Translations under genes and position numbers: made by a program
Source of the DNA: an uncultured Burkholderiales bacterium
Lineage (GTDB): Bacteria > Pseudomonadota > Gammaproteobacteria > Burkholderiales > Burkholderiaceae_C
Assembly: GCA_903822825.1 (NCBI GenBank)
Contig: CAIJQQ010000033.1
Coordinates: forward strand, 1-44,170
Length of the DNA stretch: 44,170 bases
Reading direction: 5' to 3'
The notes under the pieces: model-generated
Seen by the model: only the letters and a program-made list of their open reading frames with translations
Told to the model about the DNA's origin: nothing
Databases searched by the model: none
In this document: piece by piece, positions 7,447 through 17,190 of the stretch
Numbering within the stretch: position 1 is the first letter of the stretch
Layout of the letters: each line of letters starts with the position of its first letter

Positions 7447-8409
7447 TTGGACCGTCCTGATCTTGAATTGGTGTTGGCCGTGCGCCAACACGGCAGCTTG
7501 GTCAAAGCCGCACGCGCCCTGCAATTGGCCCCGCCCGTGGTGACCAAGCGCCTGTCGGCGCTCGAAGCCGCTTTGGGCGTGCGGCTGTTTCAGCGCACCA
7601 CCCGGCGTGTGAGCCCAACCACCGAGGGCCACGCCCTGTGCGACCGCGCCGCCCTTGTGCTGCAAGGCTTTGCCGCCATAGAAGACGAGTTGCGCGAACG
7701 GCAAAGCGAGCCGTCAGGCCCCATCCGCATGGTCAGCAGCTTTGGCTTTGGGCGCCTGTGGCTCGGGCCACTGTTGGCCGAGTTCCAGCAACGCTGCCCG
7801 GCGGTACAGATCGAGCTGCAACTGTCCGAGCGTCTGCCTGACCTGGCCAACGAAGGCTTTGACGCCGCCATCTGGCTGTGGAATCCGCCCGCCCACGTGG
7901 CGGCCGAATGGGTCTCACGCAAGCTGGCCAAAAACCAGCGCGTGCTGGTGGCCGCGCCCGCCTACCTGCAGCAGCACGGCACGCCCACCACACCCGAGCA
8001 ACTGTCGCAGCACCACTGCCTGGTGGTGCGCGAGAACGTTGGCGAAACCGGACAAGGCCAGCGCTTTGACCACTGGCGCATCAGCAGCGAAGGCTCAGCC
8101 CGTTTGCTTCACATCCCGGTGCAAGGGCCGCTGTCGAGCAATTCAGGCGAGATGGTGCGTGACTGGTGCCTTGCAGGCCAGGGCATCATGCTGCGCAGTC
8201 TCTGGGACATCGCACCGTTGGTGGCATCGGGGGCGCTTGTGCGCTTGCTGCCCGACTGCGCCATGCACGACGCCGACATCCATTGGCTGGCACCGTACCG
8301 GGCGCAGATGCCCTTGCGCATCCGCTTGCTTCAGGATTTTTTAGCGAGCCGCTTGCGAGAGGAACCGTGGAAATCGCTCAGGCCCGGGCCGGGCGCACCA
8401 CCAGGCTGA
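7447..8409 (+). CDS. LysR-type transcriptional regulator (DmlR-like by context)
   Basis: A 320-residue LysR protein. The N-terminal helix-turn-helix is DLELVLAVRQHGSLVKAARALQLAPPVVTKRLSALEAALGVR, written here in two parts: the scaffold at residues 5-21 and recognition helix VVTKRLSALEAALG near 31-44. The C-terminal part (from about residue 90, IRMVSSFGFGRLWLGPLL) is the effector-binding domain. The start is a TTG at 7447. Divergent placement opposite the hydrolase and tartrate/malate dehydrogenase suggests it activates them, as DmlR does for dmlA. Its last 32 bases overlap the convergent EamA gene. Confidence 0.85.
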   Translation: MDRPDLELVLAVRQHGSLVKAARALQLAPPVVTKRLSALEAALGVRLFQRTTRRVSPTTEGHALCDRAALVLQGFAAIEDELRERQSEPSGPIRMVSSFGFGRLWLGPLLAEFQQRCPAVQIELQLSERLPDLANEGFDAAIWLWNPPAHVAAEWVSRKLAKNQRVLVAAPAYLQQHGTPTTPEQLSQHHCLVVRENVGETGQGQRFDHWRISSEGSARLLHIPVQGPLSSNSGEMVRDWCLAGQGIMLRSLWDIAPLVASGALVRLLPDCAMHDADIHWLAPYRAQMPLRIRLLQDFLASRLREEPWKSLRPGPGAPPG

Positions 8410-9286
8410 CGCCCAGGGCGGTCAGGGCCGTGCCCGCCAGCGTGAGGGCGGTGATGGTCTCGCCAAACAGCACCCACGCCATGATGGCCGTGGTGGGAGG
8501 CACCATGTACATGAGGCTGGTGACCGACGCAGCCGCGCCCCGCTGAATCAGGATGTACAGCAACGAACTGCCGCCCAGCGTCAGCCCCAACACAGACCAA
8601 GCCATGGCCCCCACCAGCTGCGGGTTCCATTGCATGGCTTCGGGCTCCAGCCAGGCCAGCGGCAAAGTCACCACGGCGGCAGCCAGCAGTTGCACCGTGT
8701 TGGCCGAGCGCACATCACAAGGCTGGACAAAACGTTTTTGGTAGAGCGTGCCCACCGTGATGCTGAGCAAGGCGCCGATGGCAAACGCCATGTTCACGGG
8801 GGTCACATGGTCCAGGGCAGAGCCCATCGTCAACTTGTGCCAGACCACCATCAAGAGGCCCGCAAAACCCAGCAGCAAACCACCCCACTGGCGCGGCGAC
8901 ACGCCAGGCTGGTCCGAGCGGCGCAAGCTCCAAGACAACCAAATGGCCGTGAGCACCGGCTGGATGCCCACGATCAGTGCCGACAGGCCCGAGCCCATGC
9001 CCGACTTGACAGCAGCCCACACGCCGCCCAGGTAGCCTGCGTGCATCAAGATGCCCGTGACCGACAGGTGCAGCCACTGCGCCCGGTCACGCGGCCAAGC
9101 CACGCGGGCCAGCAAAATCCATGGCAAAAAACAAAGAATCGAGCAGATGTAACGCAGCAGCAAAAAGCTGAACGGCGGCGCATAGGGCATACCGTAGCGG
9201 GCAACGATGAAGCCGGTGCTCCAGATCAACACAAACACCACGGGCATGGCCCGCAACCAGGCCGTCGTGTCTTGTGAGTCGTTCAT
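8378..9286 (-). CDS. EamA/DMT-family membrane transporter
   Basis: A 302-residue inner-membrane protein of the drug/metabolite transporter superfamily. About ten hydrophobic helices are visible, arranged as two repeats of the EamA domain, starting with VVFVLIWSTGFIVARYG. The second repeat contains MYMVPPTTAIMAWVLFGE, the usual EamA signature. Its ATG overlaps the pgsA stop by four bases (ATGA), so the two are translationally coupled. Its end overlaps the convergent LysR gene by 32 bases. Substrate unknown; family members export amino acids or other small metabolites. Confidence 0.88.
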   Translation of the reverse strand: MNDSQDTTAWLRAMPVVFVLIWSTGFIVARYGMPYAPPFSFLLLRYICSILCFLPWILLARVAWPRDRAQWLHLSVTGILMHAGYLGGVWAAVKSGMGSGLSALIVGIQPVLTAIWLSWSLRRSDQPGVSPRQWGGLLLGFAGLLMVVWHKLTMGSALDHVTPVNMAFAIGALLSITVGTLYQKRFVQPCDVRSANTVQLLAAAVVTLPLAWLEPEAMQWNPQLVGAMAWSVLGLTLGGSSLLYILIQRGAAASVTSLMYMVPPTTAIMAWVLFGETITALTLAGTALTALGVSLVVRPARA

Positions 9287-9852
9287 TTCACCCGAGCCCG
9301 AATCTCAGGCAGGGCCTTTTGAATGTAGTAAACCATCGACCAGATGGTGAGCACAGCGGCCACCCAGACCAGCACCGTGCCCCAGGCGTGGGTGTCGATG
9401 AAACCCAAAAGCGCGCCGTCAAACAGCAAGAAAGGAATGGCCACCATCTGCACCGTGGTCTTGAGCTTGCCGACCATGTGCACCGCCACGCTCTTGCTGG
9501 CGCCGATCTGGGCCATCCACTCACGCAGGGAGGAGATCGCGATCTCGCGGCCAATGATGACCAGCGCCACCAGCACGTGCACGCGGTTCATTTCCACCAG
9601 CATCAACAAAGAAGCACATACCAAAAATTTATCGGCCACCGGGTCCAGAAAAGCGCCAAAGGCCGATGTCTGGTTGAGCTTGCGGGCCAGATAGCCATCG
9701 AGCCAATCGGTGATGGCAAACACCACAAACATCGACGTGGCGACCAGGTTTTGCGTGGCGAGCGTAAAGCTTGGCCAGTAATACACCCCCACGATGAGCG
9801 GAATCGCGACGATTCGCGTCAAGGTCATGATGGTGGGGATCGTCAAAAACAT
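9283..9852 (-). CDS. pgsA: CDP-diacylglycerol-glycerol-3-phosphate 3-phosphatidyltransferase
   Basis: PgsA joins glycerol-3-phosphate to CDP-diacylglycerol, the committed step to phosphatidylglycerol, in the inner membrane. The 189-residue protein carries the CDP-alcohol phosphotransferase motif at residues 52-74 (D52 G53, A56 R57, G66, D70, D74) and several membrane helices. I chose the ATG at 9852 (MFLTIPTIMTLTRI), the standard family start; an in-frame ATG at 9882 would add ten residues. It follows uvrC on the same strand, a common pairing in proteobacteria, but three REP-like hairpins separate them. The following EamA gene overlaps its stop. Confidence 0.93.
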   Translation of the reverse strand: MFLTIPTIMTLTRIVAIPLIVGVYYWPSFTLATQNLVATSMFVVFAITDWLDGYLARKLNQTSAFGAFLDPVADKFLVCASLLMLVEMNRVHVLVALVIIGREIAISSLREWMAQIGASKSVAVHMVGKLKTTVQMVAIPFLLFDGALLGFIDTHAWGTVLVWVAAVLTIWSMVYYIQKALPEIRARVK

Positions 9853-9917
9853 GGGCCGATTGTGCACCAAGCACATGGCCATAGGCTGACAGGCCAGGTA
9901 TGTGCCTGACAGGCTTT

Positions 9918-10029
9918 ATCGCGGCGGGGGCGCCGCTCCCACAACACGACAAGCTGTGGGAGCCCCGCCCTCGGGGCGATGGCTTGTGGTCTGCGACAAC
10001 TCTATCTCGGCGGGGGCGCCGCTCCTACA
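9918..10029. repeat. Cluster of three REP-like hairpin units between uvrC and pgsA
   Basis: Three 26-base units lie here: 9918-9943 and 10004-10029 read on the minus strand, and 9955-9980 reads on the plus strand. Each has head TGTRGGA, a six-base-pair GC stem with four-base loop, and tail GAT. The two minus units have stem GCGGCG/CGCCGC (the second ends in a mismatch); the plus unit has GCCCCG/CGGGGC. Alternating orientation resembles a BIME built from REP sequences, whose RAYT transposases recognise a GTRG-like foot. No RAYT gene is in the window. A fourth, related unit is at 38610. Confidence 0.75.
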
Positions 10030-10037
10030 AAGAGGCT

Positions 10038-11966
10038 TCAGTGCAGGGCTTGGTAAATCACCTCAGCCAGCTCTTGCGAAATGCCTTCGACCGAGGCCAG
10101 GTCTTCGACGCTGGCGGCTTCGACGCCGCGCACCCCGCCAAATCGCTGCAGCAGGCGCGCGCGCTTGCGCGGACCTATGCCTTGGATTTCTTCGATCCGG
10201 CTGCCACCCATGCGCACTTTGGCACGCTGGGCGCGCATGCCCGTGATGGCAAAGCGGTGTGCTTCGTCACGGATCTGCGCCACCAGCATGAGCGCGGCAG
10301 AGTCCTTGCCCAGGTAAACCTTGTCGCGGCCATCGGCAAACACCAGCTCCTCCAGGCCGACCTTGCGGCCCTCGCCTTTTTCTACGCCCACGATGTGCGA
10401 CAGGTCCAGCCCCAGGTCGGTGAACACCTCGCGGGCCATGCTCACCTGCCCTTTGCCGCCGTCGATCAGCACCAAGTCCGGCAGCTTGGCCGTGCCCTCG
10501 CCTGTGCGCAAGGCCTCGGCCAGCTTGCCGTAGCGGCGCATCAGCACCTGGCGCATGGCAGCGTAATCGTCGCCGGGGGTGATGCCGTCGATGTTGTATC
10601 GGCGGTAGTCGCTGCTTTGCATTTTGTGGTGGCGGAACACCACACACGAAGCCTGCGTGTTTTCACCCGCCGTGTGTGAGATGTCAAAACACTCAATGTG
10701 CAGCTGGTCCAGGTCGTCGGGTGCCAGGTCCAGCGCCTCGGCCAATGCGCGGGTGCGGGCCTGCTGCGAGCCCTCTTCGGCCAGCAGGCGGGCCAGTTGC
10801 AGATCGGCGTTTTTCTCGGCCATCTCCAGCCAAATGCGGCGGTGCTCACGCGGCTGCGTCACCGTGCTGATCTTCACGCCCGACTGAACCGACAAGGCCT
10901 CAATCAATGTTTTGTGGACAGGCGCGCTCAAAATCAAGAGTGGCGGCACGGGCACGCCAATGTAATGCTGCGCCAAAAATGCTTCGAGCACCTGCACCTC
11001 GACTGGGATCTGGCGCTCAGAGTCGTCCAGCCCCAACAAGTCATGTGCGTCCTGCACATGCACCGGAAAATAGGGTCGATCGCCCAGGTGCCGCCCACCG
11101 CGCACCATGGCCAGGTTCACGCAGGCGCGGCCGCCCTGCACCTTGGACACCAAAATATCGGCATCGGTGTCGGCCGCGGTTTCCACCGACTGCTGGTGGA
11201 GCACCTTGGACAGCGAACCGAGCTGGTTGCGCACCTCGGCCGCCAGCTCGAATTCGAGCTTGTCGGCGTGCGCCATCATCCGCGCTTCCATCTGGCGCAT
11301 CAAAGTCTGCGTCTCGCCATTCAAAAACTGCACGGCATGCTGCACATCGGCCTTGTAGTCCTCGGGGCTGATCAGGTTCACGCACGGCCCAGAGCAACGC
11401 TTGATCTGATAAAGCAAGCAAGGCCGCGTGCGGTTGGCAAACACCGTGTCTTCGCAGGTCCGCAGCCGGAACACCTTCTGGATCAGCTGGATCGACTCCT
11501 TGACCGCCCAGGCGCTGGGAAACGGGCCAAAGTAACGGTGCTTCTTTTCCACGCCGCCCCGGTAATACGCCACCCGCGGGTAATGCTGCGCCTCGGGCGT
11601 GGTCACCACGGCGGGCAGCGCCACGCGGCCATTGCCCGTGAGCTTGAGGTAGGGGTAAGTCTTGTCGTCCCGAAACAGGATGTTGAATCGCGGGTGCAGC
11701 GTCTTGATGAGGTTGTTTTCGAGCAGCAACGCCTCGGCCTCGGAGCGCACCACGGTGGTCTCCATGCGCACGATCTTGCTGACCATGTGGCCAATGCGGG
11801 TGCCGCCGTGGTCCTTCTGGAAATAGCTCGACACCCGGCGCTTGAGGTTCAGCGCTTTGCCCACATAAAGCAGCTGGTCTTGCGCGTCAAAGTAGCGGTA
11901 CACCCCCGGCAAGGCAGGCAGCGCGGCAACTTGCGCAAGCAGGGCTTCATCATGGGTGTGCGACAT
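10038..11966 (-). CDS. uvrC: Excinuclease ABC subunit C
   Basis: UvrC makes both incisions around a lesion marked by UvrAB in nucleotide excision repair. The 642-residue protein has the N-terminal GIY-YIG nuclease ([18 protein letters not shown] at 21-38), the cysteine-bearing central segment, and a UVR motif near 205-240 ([19 protein letters not shown]). It ends with the RNase H-like second nuclease ([25 protein letters not shown]) and a C-terminal helix-hairpin-helix pair ([25 protein letters not shown]). I chose the ATG at 11966. Upstream in-frame codons continue through the divergent earP coding region and are not part of the gene. pgsA follows downstream. Confidence 0.96.
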   Translation of the reverse strand: MSHTHDEALLAQVAALPALPGVYRYFDAQDQLLYVGKALNLKRRVSSYFQKDHGGTRIGHMVSKIVRMETTVVRSEAEALLLENNLIKTLHPRFNILFRDDKTYPYLKLTGNGRVALPAVVTTPEAQHYPRVAYYRGGVEKKHRYFGPFPSAWAVKESIQLIQKVFRLRTCEDTVFANRTRPCLLYQIKRCSGPCVNLISPEDYKADVQHAVQFLNGETQTLMRQMEARMMAHADKLEFELAAEVRNQLGSLSKVLHQQSVETAADTDADILVSKVQGGRACVNLAMVRGGRHLGDRPYFPVHVQDAHDLLGLDDSERQIPVEVQVLEAFLAQHYIGVPVPPLLILSAPVHKTLIEALSVQSGVKISTVTQPREHRRIWLEMAEKNADLQLARLLAEEGSQQARTRALAEALDLAPDDLDQLHIECFDISHTAGENTQASCVVFRHHKMQSSDYRRYNIDGITPGDDYAAMRQVLMRRYGKLAEALRTGEGTAKLPDLVLIDGGKGQVSMAREVFTDLGLDLSHIVGVEKGEGRKVGLEELVFADGRDKVYLGKDSAALMLVAQIRDEAHRFAITGMRAQRAKVRMGGSRIEEIQGIGPRKRARLLQRFGGVRGVEAASVEDLASVEGISQELAEVIYQALH

Positions 11967-12020
11967 GGCAGCTATTGTCTGTGAAAACTTGTCAGTGAAA
12001 TCTCCAGCGACAATCGGCCG

Positions 12021-13103
12021 ATGCAATCTCGCCAACTCTGGGACATCTTCTGCACCGTCATCGACAACCACGGCGACTTGGGCGTGTGCTGGCGCCTGAC
12101 GCGCCAGCTGCGTGACGCGGGCCAGCGCGTGCGCCTGTGGGTGGACGACGCCTCGGCCCTGGCCTGGATGGCCCCCACCGCCCACCAAGAGCCTGGCATC
12201 GAAGTGCGCCCGTGGGCCGACGCCAGCCAAGCCAGCACCCTGCAAACGCTGCCCCCAGCCGATGTCTGGGTCGAAGCCTTTGGCTGCGAAATCCCTGAGG
12301 CCTTTATGGCGCATTTTGTTGAGTGTGCCGTGACCACCCGCGCGCAGCAACCCACCTGGATCAACCTCGAATACCTGAGCGCCGAAGACTGGGTGCCCCG
12401 CATGCACGGCCTGCCCTCGCCCATCATGAGCGGCCCGACCAAGGGCTGGACCAAAAAGTTCTTTTACCCCGGCTTCACCGAGGGCACTGGCGGCCTGTTG
12501 CGCGAAACCGACCTGCTGGCCCGGCAGCAAAGCTTTGACCGCGCGGCTTGGCGCCAACAGCACTCACCCCACCTGGCCCCGGGCGGCCTGCTGATCAGCC
12601 TGTTCTGCTACGAACCGGCCGCCCTGCCCCAACTGCTGGCAGAACTGGTGGGCACACCCCACCACCTGCTCGTCACCCCAGGCCGCCCGCTGGCAGCGGT
12701 GCAGCAAGCGCTTCAAGGCATGACCGAACAACCGAACTGGAGCGCCCTGCCCTTCACCGACCAAAACGGCTTTGACGACATGCTCTGGGCCTGCGACCTG
12801 AATTTTGTGCGCGGCGAAGACTCGCTGGTGCGCGCCCTATTGGCAGGCCAGCCCTTCATCTGGCACATCTACCCACAAGACGACAACGCCCACCACGCCA
12901 AGCTGGAAGCGTTTTTGGATTGGATACAGGCGCCGGATAGTTTGCGCAAAGCGCACCGGGTTTGGAATGGAATGGAGGCGGGTGAATGGCCAGCGCTTGG
13001 TTCCACTGCACTGGGTGACTTGACGGTATGCGTTCAAGCCGCGCGACAACGGCTATTTCAAGCGACCGACTTGGTCAGCCAACTGAGATTACTGGTCGTT
13101 TGA
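12021..13103 (+). CDS. earP: EF-P arginine 32 rhamnosyltransferase
   Basis: EarP transfers rhamnose from dTDP-L-rhamnose to Arg32 of elongation factor P, activating it to rescue ribosomes at polyproline stretches. The 360-residue protein has the EarP (DUF2331) start [20 protein letters not shown] with the conserved aspartates D15 and D19. The C-terminal nucleotide-sugar motif [20 protein letters not shown] has the conserved E266. It starts 54 bases from the divergent uvrC and is followed by efp, its substrate gene. The rhamnose synthesis genes are not in the window. This is a rhamnose-type EF-P system rather than the lysyl (EpmA) type. Confidence 0.95.
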   Translation: MQSRQLWDIFCTVIDNHGDLGVCWRLTRQLRDAGQRVRLWVDDASALAWMAPTAHQEPGIEVRPWADASQASTLQTLPPADVWVEAFGCEIPEAFMAHFVECAVTTRAQQPTWINLEYLSAEDWVPRMHGLPSPIMSGPTKGWTKKFFYPGFTEGTGGLLRETDLLARQQSFDRAAWRQQHSPHLAPGGLLISLFCYEPAALPQLLAELVGTPHHLLVTPGRPLAAVQQALQGMTEQPNWSALPFTDQNGFDDMLWACDLNFVRGEDSLVRALLAGQPFIWHIYPQDDNAHHAKLEAFLDWIQAPDSLRKAHRVWNGMEAGEWPALGSTALGDLTVCVQAARQRLFQATDLVSQLRLLVV

Positions 13104-13272
13104 TGATGCGACTCTGCCGTCTGATCCATCATGAGGTCAAGGTTGGCGCGAGCGTCGCCGCCTGAACGCATTTGCATTGTGAACCCTTGGTATCGTTCAT
13201 GCCTTATCAAGTAAGACATGCCAATTTACGCACAAGCCCTCCCATGTCCGTCAACAAGGGCCTCTCCACCCT

Positions 13273-13294
13273 GGGCTGGCAGCACTGCCAGCCC
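13273..13294. repeat. Perfect 10-bp palindrome in the earP-efp gap
   Basis: GGGCTGGCAG and CTGCCAGCCC form a perfect ten-base-pair inverted repeat around a CA centre, about 83 bases before the efp start. No T run follows, so it is not a simple terminator. It could end earP transcripts with help, fold in the efp leader, or be a protein site. The rest of the 273-base gap has only a weak -10-like TAGAAT at 13322-13327. Confidence 0.5.
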
Positions 13295-13376
13295 GCCACA
13301 AAACCGCATCCCATCACGGGTTAGAATAAGGGGCTTGGCCTCAGGGCCACCCCATTTCATTTCAGACTCAATTCCT

Positions 13377-13931
13377 ATGAAAACCGCTCAAGAAATCCGC
13401 GTTGGCAACGTCATCATGCACGGCAAAGACCCCATGGTCGTCCTTCGCACCGAGTACCAACGTGGCGGTCGTGGCTCGTCCACCGTGCGCATGAAGCTCA
13501 AAAGCCTGATCGCCAACTTCGGCACCGAAGTCGTGTTCAAGGCCGACGACAAAATGGACCAAGTCATTTTGGACAAGAAAGAGTGCACCTACTCTTACTT
13601 CGCCGATCCCATGTATGTCTGCATGGACACCGACTTCAACCAATACGAAGTCGAAGCCACCAACATGGGCGATGCACTGAACTACCTCGAAGACGGCATG
13701 GAACTCGAAGTGGTGTTCTACAACGAGAAAGCCATCTCGGTGGAATTGCCCACCAGCGTGGTGCGCGAAATCACCTGGACCGAGCCAGCCGTCAAAGGCG
13801 ACACTTCCGGCAAAGTCATGAAGCCCGCAAAAATCGCGACCGGCATGGAAGTGCCAGTGCCTTTGTTCGTGGCCCAAGGCGACAAGATCGAAATCGACAC
13901 TCGCACTGGCGAATACCGCAAGCGCGTCTGA
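13377..13931 (+). CDS. efp: Elongation factor P (Arg32 type)
   Basis: EF-P binds the ribosome between the P and E sites and relieves stalling at consecutive prolines. The 184-residue length and the three beta-barrel domains are standard, with [20 protein letters not shown] in the middle and [17 protein letters not shown] at the end. The tip of the first domain reads RGGRGSS with arginine at position 32, the residue modified by EarP, instead of the lysine used in EpmA systems. I chose the ATG at 13377 ([11 protein letters not shown]), the family start; an upstream in-frame ATG at 13218 adds 53 unrelated residues. earP lies just upstream and a strong terminator follows. Confidence 0.97.
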   Translation: MKTAQEIRVGNVIMHGKDPMVVLRTEYQRGGRGSSTVRMKLKSLIANFGTEVVFKADDKMDQVILDKKECTYSYFADPMYVCMDTDFNQYEVEATNMGDALNYLEDGMELEVVFYNEKAISVELPTSVVREITWTEPAVKGDTSGKVMKPAKIATGMEVPVPLFVAQGDKIEIDTRTGEYRKRV

Positions 13932-13952
13932 TCTTCGCGATCTCCGCAAATC

Positions 13953-13975
13953 AGGCCCCTTTGGGGGCCTTTTTT
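13953..13975 (+). terminator. Intrinsic terminator after efp
   Basis: A seven-base-pair stem (AGGCCCC with GGGGCCT) is followed by six T. It begins 21 bases after the efp stop and separates efp from the next gene. Confidence 0.88.
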
Positions 13976-14021
13976 CATGGGCGATGCGCTTGTGGCCCTT
14001 GGCTGATTGCACAATGGCCCC

Positions 14022-14891
14022 ATGGAAAACACCCGCAACCTCAAGGAAACCGCCCTGCCCAGCGCCTGGGCCGAAATGTTGGGCAACGAGAACACGACGG
14101 CCTTGATGCAGCCGCACGCTTATCGCCTGGCCTTTGCCGACCCGGAATTTTTGTTGCGACGCGAAGTGCGCGGTGTGCGCATGCAGCTCGAAATGCTCAA
14201 GCCCGACCTGGCACAAAGCGAAGCGGGCATCGAGCACACGGTGGTGGTGTTTGGCAGCGCCCGCTTTGTGAGCGCCGAGACCGCCCAAGCCCAACTGGCC
14301 GCAGCCAAGCAAAGCGGCATGGCCCAAGCCCTAGCTCTGGCCGAGCGCGCCGTGCGCACAGCCGCCTACTATGAGCAAGCCCGCGAATTTGCGGCCCTCG
14401 TCGCCCACTCTTGCTCGTGCCTGCCCGACCAAGAAAAGCTCTACATCTGCACCGGGGGTGGCCCCGGCATCATGGAGGCGGCCAACCGGGGCGCTCAAGA
14501 ATCAGGCGAGCCGTCCGTGGCGCTCAACATCGTGTTGCCGCACGAGCAGGTGCCCAACCCCTATGTGACCCAGGCCTTGAGCTTCAAGTTCCATTACTTC
14601 GCTTTGCGCAAGATGCACTTCATGATGCGGGCCAAGGCGCTGGTGGCGTTTCCGGGGGGCTTTGGCACGCTCGACGAACTGTTTGAAGTGCTCACCCTGG
14701 TGCAAACGCGCAAGGCCAAGCCCGTGCCGATCTTGCTGTATGGCAGCGACTACTGGAAGCGGATGTTCGACACCTCGGTGCTGGTCGAAGAAGGCACGAT
14801 CAACGAGGAAGACCTGCAGCTCATTCACTACGTGGACACGCCGCAAGACGCCTGGAAGGCGATCTGCGACTTCTACCACCTGCCCGTCTGA
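14022..14891 (+). CDS. LOG-family (TIGR00730-like) Rossmann-fold protein
   Basis: A 289-residue protein of the LOG family, whose studied members cleave nucleoside 5'-monophosphates and were once mislabelled lysine decarboxylases. It has the two signature motifs GGGPGIMEA (145-153) and PGGFGTLDE (211-219), and VVVFGSAR near 74-81 begins the Rossmann core. The N-terminal extension of about 70 residues is longer than in the short cytokinin-activating LOG enzymes. An ATG at 14007 is possible, but 14022 gives MENTRNLKET and fits better. It follows the efp terminator and is probably transcribed on its own. The exact nucleotide substrate cannot be read from sequence. Confidence 0.85.
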   Translation: MENTRNLKETALPSAWAEMLGNENTTALMQPHAYRLAFADPEFLLRREVRGVRMQLEMLKPDLAQSEAGIEHTVVVFGSARFVSAETAQAQLAAAKQSGMAQALALAERAVRTAAYYEQAREFAALVAHSCSCLPDQEKLYICTGGGPGIMEAANRGAQESGEPSVALNIVLPHEQVPNPYVTQALSFKFHYFALRKMHFMMRAKALVAFPGGFGTLDELFEVLTLVQTRKAKPVPILLYGSDYWKRMFDTSVLVEEGTINEEDLQLIHYVDTPQDAWKAICDFYHLPV

Positions 14892-14997
14892 TCTTGAACT
14901 GTTGTGGTCATGCGCCTTGGGCGGGCGCTGGCGCCAGGTCAGCTGTACGCCCACTCCCGCAAAGGTGATCACGCGAACGACCGCTCAAGCGCGGCGA

Positions 14998-17190
14998 TCA
15001 GCGCTTCGGTGCAAATGCAGCGTCACCCAATTGCCAGAGGAAGAAACTCCACACATCGGCCGTCTCGTCCAGACGTTGCGACACGCTGGAGCCCATGCCG
15101 TGACCCGCGTTGAAGTCCACGCGCAGAATCACCGGACGCGTCTTGTAACTTCCCGGATTGGCGGCCTGCATGCGAGCGGCCATCTTGGACGGAATCCAGG
15201 CGTCCACACGCGGGTCGTTGGCACCCGTGGTGACGATCACGGCCGGATAGTTCTGACCGTCTTTGACGCGGTGGTAAGGACTGATCGCATACATGCTCTT
15301 GAAGTGCGCCGGGTTGGTGACCGTCCCGAACTCGGCCACATTGGGGGCGCCGTTGAGCGTCAACTCCATGCGCAACATATCGGACAGGCCCACTGCACTT
15401 TGAGCCGCAGCCCAAAGGTCTGGCCGCTGCGTGAACGCGCCACCGATGGTGATGCCGCCTGCGCTGCCGCCCGTGCCAGCCAGGGTGGCGGGCGATGTGT
15501 ATTTGTGATCAATGAGCCATTCGGCACAGGCGATGAAGTCCGACACCGTGTTTTGCTTGGTGGTGATGAAGCCGCCTCGGTGCCATTCATCCCCCAACTC
15601 GCCGCCGCCTCGGACATGGCAAATCGCCTGCACACCACCGCGCTCCAGCCAAGCGAGTCGGGTCGTACCGAACCGGGGCTCTTGCGTGATGCCATAAGCG
15701 CCATAGCCACTCAAAATGGTGGGGCGCTTACCGTCCAGCACCATCCCTTTGGAGGCCAAAATGGACAGGGGCACCATCACACCGTCATGGCTCTTGACCA
15801 TCACGCGGCGGGCTTCGACGCCAGACGCGTCAACGGCCAAGCTCTTTTGGATGTCCAACTTGCGTGCCGGAGCGTCGAGCTTGCCACCTGCCTGCAGCAA
15901 AAGGCTTTGCGGCGCTTGGGTCCAGCCTTCGAGCAGGACCAGCAACTCGCCGCCCTTGAGCGGCGTCACATTGCGCAGCGTGCCTTCAAAAGGCATGGCC
16001 ACAGCGGCTGCAGTCGCCGACTTGCTGCGCGCCTGCGCCACTCGCCAAAGCTTGCTGACGCCCGCATCGAGCGACTTCACATAGACCGCATCCTCGGCAG
16101 GCATGAGCTCTTGAAGCACACTTTCGCCAGCGGGCATGGCGGTATTGAAGCTCGGCTTGGCGGCCTTCAGGTTCAGGCTCAACAGCTCACGCCGCGAGGC
16201 TTTCTTCTGGCTCAGGGCATAGACGGTGCTGCCGGACAGAACAGCACGGGTGACTTTGTCGTTGGGCGAGATGATCTGGCGCCAGGCCGCTTGGCCGCCC
16301 CGCTTTTGCACCTGATCCACGCGCGTGACCCAGTAGGAGCGCTCCGCCGCATCACCGTGCAGGACCTCGACCAACACCCAAGGCGAGCCCTTGTTGACAT
16401 GCACATGGAAAAGATCGGGCACCTCGAATCGGGTCTTCTTGCTGACCTCCCAGCCGAACACCGCCACGTCCTTGGCTGGGTCTTGTCCCAGTTTGTGCAG
16501 GAACAAGGCGCTCTTGTTGTAACGCTCCTCAACCGGGTGTCGGTTGTAAATGAAGCCTCTGCCATCGGGCAGCCAGGCCATGCCGCCTTCGTTCAAACCG
16601 GTGCGGTCGATCGCTTCAGCCAAGAACTTACCAGTGGCGGTGTCCAAAACGCGCAGCACGCTGTTTTCTGATCCCCCCTTGGACAAGCCCATCGCCATCC
16701 GCTTGCCGTCTGCCGAGATGCTGGTCCAGTCGATGGCATGTTTGCCAGGCTCACCCGGCAAATTGTTGGGATCGAGCAATTCGCGCTCGGGCCCTTCCAG
16801 ACCGTCACGAAGCCACACGCTGGCCTGGTTCTGACCCGGCTTGCGTTTGAAATAGAACAAGCGGCCAGCCACCATCTGGTAACCCCCGGTGCTCTCGCCT
16901 GCATCGGCCAACGCACCCAAACGTGCGCGCAAGGCCGCACGGCCAGGCAACTCGGCCAGCACCGAGCCGGCGTAATCGGCCTGGGTGCGCATCCAGGTCT
17001 GCATCTCGGGCGACTTTTGATCTTCCATCCACCGATAAGGGTCCACCACCGCGGTGCCGTGATAAACGTCGGTGACCGGCTTGGACGGCGTGGCGGGGTA
17101 TGGGCTTTGTGCTTGCACAGCCAATGAGGCACACAAAGGCACGGTCAAGGCCGCTGCGAGGGTGAACTTGTTCAGGAGGTTCGATGTCAT
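14998..17190 (-). CDS. Prolyl oligopeptidase family serine peptidase (S9), exported
   Basis: A 730-residue S9A peptidase that should cut short proline-containing peptides in the periplasm. A signal peptide is clear (TLAAALTVPLCASLAVQAQ), followed by the domain start YPATPSKPVTDVYHG and DPYRWMED. The central part is the seven-bladed propeller. The C-terminal hydrolase has the triad S576 (GTGGSAGG), D659 (GANDPRVD) and H697 (NAGHGMG). I chose the ATG at 17190, which puts the signal peptide at the very start; the open frame reaches 17280 without any sign of coding upstream. Neighbours do not suggest a shared pathway. Confidence 0.92.
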   Translation of the reverse strand: MTSNLLNKFTLAAALTVPLCASLAVQAQSPYPATPSKPVTDVYHGTAVVDPYRWMEDQKSPEMQTWMRTQADYAGSVLAELPGRAALRARLGALADAGESTGGYQMVAGRLFYFKRKPGQNQASVWLRDGLEGPERELLDPNNLPGEPGKHAIDWTSISADGKRMAMGLSKGGSENSVLRVLDTATGKFLAEAIDRTGLNEGGMAWLPDGRGFIYNRHPVEERYNKSALFLHKLGQDPAKDVAVFGWEVSKKTRFEVPDLFHVHVNKGSPWVLVEVLHGDAAERSYWVTRVDQVQKRGGQAAWRQIISPNDKVTRAVLSGSTVYALSQKKASRRELLSLNLKAAKPSFNTAMPAGESVLQELMPAEDAVYVKSLDAGVSKLWRVAQARSKSATAAAVAMPFEGTLRNVTPLKGGELLVLLEGWTQAPQSLLLQAGGKLDAPARKLDIQKSLAVDASGVEARRVMVKSHDGVMVPLSILASKGMVLDGKRPTILSGYGAYGITQEPRFGTTRLAWLERGGVQAICHVRGGGELGDEWHRGGFITTKQNTVSDFIACAEWLIDHKYTSPATLAGTGGSAGGITIGGAFTQRPDLWAAAQSAVGLSDMLRMELTLNGAPNVAEFGTVTNPAHFKSMYAISPYHRVKDGQNYPAVIVTTGANDPRVDAWIPSKMAARMQAANPGSYKTRPVILRVDFNAGHGMGSSVSQRLDETADVWSFFLWQLGDAAFAPKR

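Noticed and set aside
11967..12563. A 199-residue N-terminal extension of UvrC
   Set aside because: It lies on the opposite strand of earP, which is clearly coding, and UvrC has its normal start at 11966.
13218..13376. A longer EF-P start
   Set aside because: EF-P begins at [11 protein letters not shown] in the family, and position 32 is the modified Arg only with the start at 13377.
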